Shown piece after piece: positions 58,222-64,000 of a DNA stretch of 64,000 nucleotides. Made by a program: the position numbers and the translations under genes. The notes below the pieces were generated by a model that saw only the letters and a program-made list of their open reading frames with translations, did not search any database and was not told the DNA's origin. Each line of letters starts with the position of its first letter. The first letter of the stretch is position 1. The DNA is from DATEDA01 sp963789885 (lineage in GTDB: Bacteria > Pseudomonadota > Gammaproteobacteria > Burkholderiales > SG8-39), in NCBI GenBank assembly GCA_963789885.1, contig CAWBNB010000047.1, positions 62,001-126,000 on the forward strand, in the 5' to 3' direction.

Positions 58222-58733
58222 GGGATGGACTTGGTCTCGGGCATGCGCGCGACTCCACGTGTTGGTGTTGTGGCGGAGGTTTAGCAACGCATGTGCCACG
58301 CAGAATGCGGCGCCCTGGCCCGGCAAGACAAGACGTCGTGCGCAAGCTCGTAGTGCGATCGACGGCGCCCGTGCCTCGGTGTGGTGCGCGCCATCCCGGC
58401 GCGAGGTGCTCGGCCACCTGCGGGCACACGTTCTATGTCGTGGACCGGATCTGGGAGCAGGGGCCGAGTTGTGGCACCGGCTGCAGGCAGGCGGCATACA
58501 TATATGTATGTATGGGGCGATGCCCAACCGATGGCGAACGACGTCGCTGACGCCGCGACGTCTCTAACTGAGCACCGTCGTTCTTACGACAACGTCATGA
58601 GCGTGACGGCCGTCACGCCCCCTCTCCGCCGCCGTGCGCATGCGTGACTAAGAGCACGCCGCGGGACACTGCGCCGTCGCCGGAAGGCGGATGCACTGCA
58701 TTATCTCCAGTACCCGCAACTGGAGATCCGGAC
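58222..58733. other. Gene-poor interval between ybiB and the glycine-zipper gene
   Basis: No well-supported gene lies in these 512 bases. An open frame at 58293-58550 (+) would encode an 85-residue Cys-rich peptide (VPRCGARHPGARCSATCGHT and SCGTGCRQAAYIYVC). It has a less GC-rich third position than its neighbours and no clear ribosome site, so I leave it unassigned. Two perfect palindromes are present: CATACATATATGTATG (58495-58510), strikingly AT-rich for this genome, and GCGTGACGGCCGTCACGC (58601-58618). Confidence 0.4.
58703..58727 (+). promoter_or_regulatory. Hairpin that buries the Shine-Dalgarno of the glycine-zipper gene
   Basis: ATCTCCAGT (58703-58711) pairs perfectly with ACTGGAGAT (58719-58727) around a 7-base loop. 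The GGAG ribosome-binding sequence (58722-58725) lies in the 3' arm, nine bases before the ATG at 58734. The stem could reduce translation until melted or bound by a factor. Confidence 0.5.
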
Positions 58734-59213
58734 ATGCATCTGAAGACGGCCCTAATCGTCGCCGCAATGACGGCGGCGTTCTCGGTCCACGCGAACGATC
58801 TGAGCACTGGTGTCGGTGGCGCCATCGGCGGCGCTGGCGGCGCAGCGGTAGGCAGCAAGGTGGGTGGCAGCACTGGCGCAATCATCGGCGGCGCGGCGGG
58901 CGGCGCGGCGGGCGGGGCGATCGGCGCGACTGGCGACGCGAAGACCGGCGCAGCGATCGGTGGCGCGATCGGAGGCGGTGCGGGTGCCGCGATCGGCAAC
59001 AAAGTCGGCGGCACCAATGGCGCGATCATCGGCGCCGGGGTCGGCGGCGCCGCGGGCGCGGTCGTCGGCGGGTCGATGACCGCCGATTCCGGAAAGCCGC
59101 AGACGAACGCCCAGCAGGCGGCCGTTCCGGCCGCCCAGGCGAGCCCGACGGGCTACAGCTGCAACCGCAACAATCCCGGCAAGGGGCGCGCGCTCGGACA
59201 CTGCAAGCACTAG
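58734..59213 (+). CDS. Exported glycine-zipper protein
   Basis: This 159-residue protein has a signal peptide (MHLKTALIVAAMTAAFSVHA, cleavage after VHA) and a long Gly/Ala repeat region (about residues 26-115). Repeats of the form GxxxGxxxG appear, such as GGAIGGAGGAAVGSKVGG and AAIGNKVGGTNGAIIGAGVG. Each follows a G-G-s/t-n/t-GAIIG pattern repeated about three times. Glycine-zipper domains form tightly packed membrane helices or pores and are common in outer-membrane proteins. The C-terminus is soluble with two cysteines (YSCNRNN and GHCKH). Function is unknown. Confidence 0.8.
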   Translation: MHLKTALIVAAMTAAFSVHANDLSTGVGGAIGGAGGAAVGSKVGGSTGAIIGGAAGGAAGGAIGATGDAKTGAAIGGAIGGGAGAAIGNKVGGTNGAIIGAGVGGAAGAVVGGSMTADSGKPQTNAQQAAVPAAQASPTGYSCNRNNPGKGRALGHCKH

Positions 59214-59235
59214 CACGACGCGAGCCCCTCGAACG

Positions 59236-59266
59236 CGGCCGGTCTGTTCTGACCGGCCGTTTCATT
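59236..59266 (+). terminator. Intrinsic terminator of the glycine-zipper gene, intron target site
   Basis: CGGCCGGTC (59236-59244) and GACCGGCCG (59251-59259) form a perfect 9-bp stem with a 6-base loop, followed by TTTCATT. The group II intron begins at the very next base. Confidence 0.82.
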
Positions 59267-59884
59267 GTGCGCCCAGCATGGGCGCGATCTTGGAGGTGCA
59301 AGTCCTCCCACGAGTAGACCACTGCGAGTGAAGCGAAGCGCAACTGCGCGAGGGTGACCGAGCGTGGGAAGGAAGCGTGGAGCGAAACCGCGAGCCGAGG
59401 TACACGAACCGGATCTGAGGCGATGCCGAGCAGGGCGAGCGGGCAATGTACCGCGAAGCTGTAGTGGTCAAGGCTCAGGCGGCGTAAATCCGGCGGCTGT
59501 GCGGGGAAGGATCGCGTTCTTACCTGGGGAGATCTCGCCTTGTGCCTGAAAGGGTGACGGGGACGACCCGGAGCGAGAAGTCAGCAGAGGCCGTAGTAGT
59601 CGCGAGACGAAGGGCCGAAGGAATGGGAGGGGAGGCCCTCTGGTTCTCGGATTTGGACTGTCTCAGATGTTCGCGTCAGCGAAGCTCGCCAACCAACCAG
59701 GCTGGGTGAAGCCCGAATGGTCGTGGCAGCGAGAAACCGAATCGGGCGGATCAGAAATCAGCCACCCCCGGCGGCGTGCTGGGACTCATTCCGGGGCGCT
59801 GACCTCAACTGTTCCAACCGCCCGGTGCGGACCCGCATGCCGGGTGGTGTGGGAGGGGCCCGATTAGCGATGATCGGCCCCTAT
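59267..59884 (+). mobile_element. ORF-less group II intron inserted at a terminator
   Basis: The element begins GTGCGCCCAGCATGGGCGCG. It contains the domain I-III sequences typical of bacterial group II introns, including AGAAGTCAGCAGAGGCCGTA (59577-59596). Domain V is the hairpin at 59817-59848 (ACCGCCCGG...CCGGGTGGT), with CGC where the catalytic triad is expected. Domain VI is the stem 59855-59881. The predicted 3' end is CTAT at 59884. Domain IV, which normally carries about 1.3-1.9 kb of reverse transcriptase gene, is only about 150 bases and has no RT motifs. Insertion right after a terminator stem and the CGC triad point to class IIC. Such an intron could move only with help from another copy's protein. 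Confidence 0.87.
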
Positions 59885-59937
59885 CCCGTTTTCGGGAGCG
59901 AAGCAGGACATCGACGGCGCACCAGAATCGTTGCGGC

Positions 59938-59954
59938 TGCACCGCGCCGGTGCG
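59938..59954. promoter_or_regulatory. NtrC-type enhancer site
   Basis: TGCACC-N5-GGTGCG matches the NtrC consensus TGCACC-N5-GGTGCA at 11 of the 12 specified bases. It lies about 140 bases upstream of the predicted sigma-54 transcription start, a normal enhancer distance. Confidence 0.62.
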
Positions 59955-60051
59955 CGCGAGCGGCCGGTGCGCTTCAAAGCATCTCCACCTGGAGACGCCT
60001 CAGCGTCTCTTCCAACCCTCAAAACAGCGACTTAGCGTTGCGTGCCGACTT

Positions 60052-60067
60052 TGGCACACGAGGTGCT
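60052..60067 (+). promoter_or_regulatory. Sigma-54 promoter of the urt operon
   Basis: TGGCACACGAGGTGCT carries the invariant GG and GC dinucleotides at the correct -24/-12 spacing and fits TGGCACG-N4-TTGCW with few mismatches. Transcription would start about 40 bases before the urtA ATG at 60118. Together with the NtrC-type site it indicates induction by nitrogen limitation. Confidence 0.68.
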
Positions 60068-60117
60068 AAAGCTCCTTCGGTTCGTGCGCATGGTTCGATC
60101 ACAGAGGGGGTACAAAC

Positions 60118-61365
60118 ATGAGTCGCAGGCTCTTCATTAAAGCAGGCGTCGCTGCGGCGACGATCGCATTCGCCGGCGCCGCCGGCGCGCAATCGAAGGA
60201 GCCGATCAAGGTCGGCGTTCTCCACTCGCTGTCGGGAACGATGGCGATCTCCGAGACGGCGCTGAAGGATACGGCGCTGATGACGATAGAGGAGATCAAT
60301 GCCAAGGGCGGCGTGATGGGCCGCAAGCTCGAGGCGGTCGTCGTCGACCCGGCGTCGAACTGGCCGCTCTTCGCCGAGAAGGCGCGCCAGCTCCTCACAC
60401 AGGACAAGGTCGCGGTCGTCTTCGGCTGCTGGACCTCGGTCTCGCGGAAGTCCGTGCTGCCGGTGTTCAAGGAGCTGAACGGCCTCCTCTTCTACCCGGT
60501 GCAGTACGAGGGCGAGGAGCTGGAGAAGAACGTGTTCTACACGGGCGCGGCGCCGAACCAGCAGGCGATTCCGGCGGTCGAGTACCTGATGAGCAAGGAC
60601 GGCGGCGGCGCCAAGCGCTTCTACCTGCTCGGCACCGACTACGTGTATCCGCGCACGACCAACAAGATCCTGCGCGCGTTCCTCAAGTCGAAAGGCATCT
60701 CGGAGAAGGACATCGAGGAGGTCTACACGCCGTTCGGGCACAGCGACTACCAGACGATCGTGGCGAACATCAAGAAGTTCGCCGCCGGCGGCAAGACGGC
60801 GGTGATCTCCACGATCAACGGCGACTCGAACGTGCCGTTCTACAAGGAGCTCGGCAACCAGGGCCTGAAAGCGACCGACGTTCCGGTGGTCGCGTTTTCG
60901 GTCGGCGAAGAGGAGCTGCGCGGCGTCGACACGAAGCCGCTCGTCGGCCACCTCGCGGCGTGGAACTACTTCATGTCGCTCAAGAACCCCGAGAACGAGG
61001 CCTTCATCAAGAAGTACCGCGCTTTCGCCGCGGCGAAGAAGCTGCCGAACGCTGACAAGGTCGTGACCAACGACCCGATGGAGGCGACCTACGTCGGCAT
61101 CTACATGTGGAAGCAGGCGGTCGAACAGGCGAAGACGACCGACGTCGACAAGGTCATCGCTGCGACGGGCGGCCAGACCTTCAAGTCCCCGTCGGGCTTC
61201 CTGCTGACGATGGACAAGACGAACCACCACCTCCACAAGCCGGTGTACATCGGCGAGATCCGTCCGGACGGGCAGTTCAACGTCGTCTGGAAGACGAAGG
61301 CGCCGATCCGCGCCCAGCCCTGGAGCCCGTTCATCCCGGGCAACGACGGCAAGCAGGGAATGTAA
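60118..61365 (+). CDS. urtA: Urea ABC transporter substrate-binding protein UrtA
   Basis: This 415-residue periplasmic protein has an N-terminal Tat-like signal (SRRLFIKAGVAAATIAFAGA, then AGAQ). Motifs of UrtA/FmdD are IKVGVLHSLSGTMAISETAL, VVFGCWTSVSRKSVLPVFKE, LLFYPVQYEGEELEKNVFYT and STINGDSNVPFYKELGNQG. The C-terminal TNHHLHKPVYIGEI is also typical. It binds urea or short-chain amides for the UrtBCDE importer. It is the first gene of the operon behind the sigma-54 promoter. The AGAGGGGG ribosome site precedes the ATG. Confidence 0.93.
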   Translation: MSRRLFIKAGVAAATIAFAGAAGAQSKEPIKVGVLHSLSGTMAISETALKDTALMTIEEINAKGGVMGRKLEAVVVDPASNWPLFAEKARQLLTQDKVAVVFGCWTSVSRKSVLPVFKELNGLLFYPVQYEGEELEKNVFYTGAAPNQQAIPAVEYLMSKDGGGAKRFYLLGTDYVYPRTTNKILRAFLKSKGISEKDIEEVYTPFGHSDYQTIVANIKKFAAGGKTAVISTINGDSNVPFYKELGNQGLKATDVPVVAFSVGEEELRGVDTKPLVGHLAAWNYFMSLKNPENEAFIKKYRAFAAAKKLPNADKVVTNDPMEATYVGIYMWKQAVEQAKTTDVDKVIAATGGQTFKSPSGFLLTMDKTNHHLHKPVYIGEIRPDGQFNVVWKTKAPIRAQPWSPFIPGNDGKQGM

Positions 61366-61369
61366 TGCC

Positions 61370-61414
61370 TCTCACTTCTCCCTCCCCCGGCACGGGGGAG
61401 GGCAGAGGCAGGGC
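61370..61414. repeat. REP-like GC-rich palindrome between urtA and urtB
   Basis: The 67-base urtA-urtB gap holds CCCTCCCC and GGGGAGGG arms around CGGCAC, flanked by complementary CTCTCACTTC- and GCAGAGGC-type sequence. It resembles the CCCTCTCCCC/GGGGAGAGGG intergenic palindromes scattered in many proteobacterial genomes. It may modulate expression between the abundant binding protein and the permease. I see no second copy in this window. Confidence 0.5.
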
Positions 61415-61432
61415 GACGGCAATACCGACGCG

Positions 61433-63055
61433 ATGACAGCTTTCCTCGCCGCGGTGCGCCGAGCGGCCGCGGCGATCGCGCTTGCGGCGGTCGCGCTGCC
61501 CGCGCTCGCGGCGCTCGACGCCAACGCGGTGCGGAAGCTCGGCGCCGACGACACCGACGACAAGCTCGCCGGCATCGCGACGCTCGCCGAGTCGGCCGAT
61601 CCGGCGGCGTTCGCGGTGCTTAAGGCGCTCGCCGACGACAACCTCGCCGTCCTCAAGGACGGCCGGGTGGTTATCGTCGCCGGCACCGCGGCGCGCGATG
61701 CCGCGACGGGCGCGCCGGTGACGGCGGGCGCGGCCGACCGCGAGTCGATCACCATCAACAATCGCGTGCGCCGCGCGCTGGCCGACGCGCTCGCGGTCCT
61801 CAGCCTCGTCTCGCCCGATCGTGCGGTCAGGCTCGCCTCGGCCAGATCGCTGCAGAAGGAGGCGAGCCCCGACCTGCTGCCGCTGATCGTCAAGGCGGCG
61901 GACCAGGAGAGCGACGACGAGATCAAGCAGCTCCTCGTCGTCGCCGCGGCGGCGCTGCAGCTCCAGGATTCGGACGCCAAGGCGCGCCTTGCGGCGGTCA
62001 AGCGCCTCGCCGGGAGCGACAGCCCGGACATCAAGCTCGTGCTGAGCACCATGCTCGAAAAGAAGCCGGACGGCAGCTTCAACGAGCCCGACGCCGACGT
62101 GCGGGGCGAGATCGCGACCAGCCTGCGCGCGATCGAATCGCGGCTCGGCCGGCTGGAGGTGGTCGGCAACGTCTTCAGCGGCCTCTCGCTCGGCAGCGTG
62201 CTCCTGCTCGCCGCGCTCGGCCTGGCGATCACCTTCGGACTGATGGGCATCATCAACATGGCGCACGGCGAGTTCCTGATGATCGGCGCCTACGCCACCT
62301 ACGTGGTGCAGAACCTTTTTCGCGCGCTCGCCCCGGGTGCGCTCGACTGGTACCTCGCCGCGGCGATTCCGGTGGCCTTCCTCGTCGCCGCGCTCGTCGG
62401 CGTCGTGCTCGAGCGCAGCGTGATCCGGTGGCTGTACGGCCGGCCGCTCGAGACGCTGCTCGCCACCTGGGGCATCAGCCTGCTGCTGATTCAGACGGTG
62501 CGGACGCTCTTCGGCGCGCAGAACGTGGAGGTGGCGAACCCGTCGTGGATGTCGGGCGGCATCGCCCTCGCCGGCGGCCTCGTGCTGCCGTACAACCGCA
62601 TCGCGATCATCTTCTTCGCCGCGCTCGTCCTGGCGGCGGTGTGGCTGGTGCTCAACCGCACGCGGCTCGGCCTCTTCGTGCGCACGGTCACGCAGAACCG
62701 TGCGATGGCCGACTGCGTCGGCGTGCCGACCGGGCGGGTCGACATGCTCACCTTCGCGCTCGGCTGCGGGATCGCGGGTCTCGGCGGCGTGGCGCTCTCG
62801 CAGATCGGCAACGTCGGCCCCGACCTCGGCCAGAGCTACATCGTGGATTCCTTCATGGTCGTCGTGCTCGGCGGCGTCGGGCAGCTCGCCGGCACGGTCA
62901 TCGCCGCGATCGGGCTGGGCGAGGTCAACAAGTTCCTCGAGCCGTTCGCCGGCGCGGTGCTGGCGAAGATCGCGGTGCTGGTGTTCATCATCGTCTTCAT
63001 CCAGAGGCGCCCGCAGGGCCTGTTCGCGCTGAAGGGACGGAGCGCCGAGGCATGA
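61433..63055 (+). CDS. urtB: Urea ABC transporter permease UrtB
   Basis: This 540-residue protein has a signal-like N-terminus and a 240-residue periplasmic, helical-repeat domain. The latter has ADDTDDKLAGIATLAESADP, RRALADALAVLSLVSPDRAV and ARSLQKEASPDLLPLIVKAA, suggesting HEAT-like repeats. A LivH-type permease follows, starting GNVFSGLSLGSVLLLAALGL and containing GIINMAHGEFLMIGAYATYV and MADCVGVPTGRVDMLTFALG. The long N-domain is characteristic of UrtB versus other LivH proteins. Its stop overlaps the urtC ATG. Confidence 0.92.
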   Translation: MTAFLAAVRRAAAAIALAAVALPALAALDANAVRKLGADDTDDKLAGIATLAESADPAAFAVLKALADDNLAVLKDGRVVIVAGTAARDAATGAPVTAGAADRESITINNRVRRALADALAVLSLVSPDRAVRLASARSLQKEASPDLLPLIVKAADQESDDEIKQLLVVAAAALQLQDSDAKARLAAVKRLAGSDSPDIKLVLSTMLEKKPDGSFNEPDADVRGEIATSLRAIESRLGRLEVVGNVFSGLSLGSVLLLAALGLAITFGLMGIINMAHGEFLMIGAYATYVVQNLFRALAPGALDWYLAAAIPVAFLVAALVGVVLERSVIRWLYGRPLETLLATWGISLLLIQTVRTLFGAQNVEVANPSWMSGGIALAGGLVLPYNRIAIIFFAALVLAAVWLVLNRTRLGLFVRTVTQNRAMADCVGVPTGRVDMLTFALGCGIAGLGGVALSQIGNVGPDLGQSYIVDSFMVVVLGGVGQLAGTVIAAIGLGEVNKFLEPFAGAVLAKIAVLVFIIVFIQRRPQGLFALKGRSAEA

Positions 63056-64000
63056 ACGCGATCGCAACCGATCCCGCGATCGCCGGACCGCCGGGTGCCG
63101 TGCGCGCGCCCTCGCGATTCCTCGGGCTCTATGGACCGGGCGGCTGGCTCGCGCTCGGCGCCTTCGCGCTGGTCACGGTCGTCGTCCTGCCCGCGCTCCA
63201 TCTGGCGTTCCCGGCCGACCACCCGCTGCACGTGTCGTCGTTCTGGATCGCGCTCGTCGGCAAGATCATGTGCTACGCGATGCTCGCCGTCGCGCTCGAT
63301 CTCGTGTGGGGCTACGCCGGGATCCTGTCGCTCGGACACGGGCTCTTCTTCGCGCTCGGCGGCTACGCGCTCGGCATGTACCTGATGCGCTCGATCGGGC
63401 GCGACGGCGTGTACGGGAGCCTGCTCCCGGACTTCATGGTGTTCCTCGACTGGAAGGCGTACCCCTGGTACTGGGCGGGCACCGACAGCTTCCTCTACGC
63501 GGCCGCGCTGGTCGTGCTCGCGCCGGGGATCCTCGCGTTCGTGTTCGGCTTCTTCGCGTTCCGCTCGCGGATCAAGGGCGTCTACTTCTCGATCATCACC
63601 CAGGCGCTCACGTTCGCGTTCATGCTGCTCTTCTTCCGCAATAACACCGGGTTCGGAGGCAACAACGGCTTCACCGACTTCAAGCGCATCCTCGGCTTCA
63701 CGATCACCGCGCCGGAGACGAAGGCGGCGCTGTTCGCGATCACCGCCGCGACGCTGACCGCGACGCTCCTCGCCTGCCGCTGCATCGTCACGTCGAAGCT
63801 CGGGCGCGTGCTCACGGCGATCCGCGACTCGGAGTCGCGGCTCGCGTTCTGCGGCTACAACACGCTCTGGTTCAAGCTCTTCGTCTGGACGTTCTCCGCC
63901 GTGCTCGCCGGCATCGCCGGCGCGCTCTACGTGCCGCAGGTCGGCATCATCAACCCGGGCGAGATGTCACCGGCGAACTCGATCGAGGCGGTGATCTGGG
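63052..64000 (+). CDS. urtC: Urea ABC transporter permease UrtC, truncated by window end
   Basis: About 316 codons of a LivM-type permease are visible, and the 3' end lies beyond the window. Motifs are ALDLVWGYAGILSLGHGLFF, SRIKGVYFSIITQALTFAFM, FRNNTGFGGNNGFTDFKRIL and LGRVLTAIRDSESRLAFCGY. The last two are the LivM signature and the UrtC-type NNGFTDF. It partners UrtB in the membrane. The start overlaps urtB by four bases. The ATPases urtD and urtE are expected immediately downstream. Confidence 0.92.
   Translation, partial: MNAIATDPAIAGPPGAVRAPSRFLGLYGPGGWLALGAFALVTVVVLPALHLAFPADHPLHVSSFWIALVGKIMCYAMLAVALDLVWGYAGILSLGHGLFFALGGYALGMYLMRSIGRDGVYGSLLPDFMVFLDWKAYPWYWAGTDSFLYAAALVVLAPGILAFVFGFFAFRSRIKGVYFSIITQALTFAFMLLFFRNNTGFGGNNGFTDFKRILGFTITAPETKAALFAITAATLTATLLACRCIVTSKLGRVLTAIRDSESRLAFCGYNTLWFKLFVWTFSAVLAGIAGALYVPQVGIINPGEMSPANSIEAVIW

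Larger units (their letters stand above)
59885..60117. other. urtA upstream region
   Basis: This 233-base gap between the intron and urtA contains no gene. It holds an NtrC-type site, a possible half site (GGCCGGTGCGC, about 59962-59972), a short inverted repeat GGAGACGCCTCAGCGTCTC (about 59993-60011) and a sigma-54 type promoter. Confidence 0.6.

Noticed and set aside
58222..58527. N-terminal extension of YbiB
   Set aside because: The extra 100 codons are Arg/Cys/His-rich with no similarity to the family, and a good in-frame GTG begins exactly at the conserved region.
59667..59867. 66-codon ORF inside the group II intron as an intron-encoded protein
   Set aside because: It is far too short, shows no reverse transcriptase or maturase motif, and overlaps the domain V region at its end.

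Overview
The window is about 64 kb of uniformly GC-rich DNA (roughly two-thirds G+C by eye). It looks like a betaproteobacterial chromosome, probably Burkholderiales or a relative. The evidence is four Bug-type (tripartite tricarboxylate) solute-binding proteins, tandem M81/MlrC peptidases, a HemP-led iron operon, TRAP and Urt uptake systems, and an rsmI / lpoA-yraN-diaA-dolP cluster. No tRNA, rRNA or CRISPR array was found. The only mobile element recognised is a short group II intron with no encoded protein.

Layout. 1-3.2 kb: a partial MrpA Na+/H+ antiporter subunit, divergent from an NhaD/ArsB-like ion transporter. 3.2-7.3 kb: a TRAP operon (dctP-dctQ-dctM) broken by three single-base frameshifts. 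7.4-19.4 kb: mixed genes, including a B12-binding radical SAM protein, an MFS transporter, an amidase preceded by a 25-codon remnant of a 2-hydroxyacid dehydrogenase, CbiX, a YheT-type hydrolase, phosphomannomutase, a UgpB-like binding protein, ChaN and an aldo/keto reductase. 19.4-28.5 kb: a leftward iron-uptake operon of nine genes (hemP, small ORF, tonB, exbB, exbD, TonB-dependent receptor, piuC, PepSY protein, cytochrome c-FTR1 permease). A Fur-type box overlaps its first promoter, and bfd-bfr (iron storage) diverges from it. 29.4-34.1 kb: two tandem MlrC peptidases and an alpha/beta hydrolase.

34.2-44.4 kb: a LacI-type repressor and a rightward operon with two perfect operators. The operon encodes an IlvD/Edd sugar-acid dehydratase, a DapA-family dehydratase and an aldehyde dehydrogenase, which fits non-phosphorylative (Weimberg-like) conversion of an imported aldonate to 2-oxoglutarate. 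An RraA-like protein and four different Bug binding proteins are interspersed, with no TctA/TctB membrane subunits in the window. 44.4-49.9 kb: coaX, birA, a SPOR protein, paiB (frameshifted), a GNAT acetyltransferase, the HldE-type adenylyltransferase, a GST and a glutathione peroxidase. 49.9-54.1 kb: the dolP-diaA-yraN-lpoA cluster with a small exported HIRAN-domain gene inserted, and divergent rsmI. Three genes here carry frameshifts. 54.1-58.2 kb: pyrC, a DUF3025 gene, a membrane protein, the RNase P RNA and ybiB.

58.2-64 kb: a gene-poor stretch with a possible Cys-rich ORF, a glycine-zipper protein whose Shine-Dalgarno lies in a hairpin, and an ORF-less group II intron inserted exactly at that gene's terminator. 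Then comes an NtrC/sigma-54 type promoter driving urtA-urtB-urtC (urea uptake), with urtC cut by the window end.

Seven single-base frameshifts fall in two patches (4.3-6.8 kb and 47.4-51.3 kb). In each case the reading frame resumes perfectly, so sequencing or assembly indels are more likely than true gene decay.
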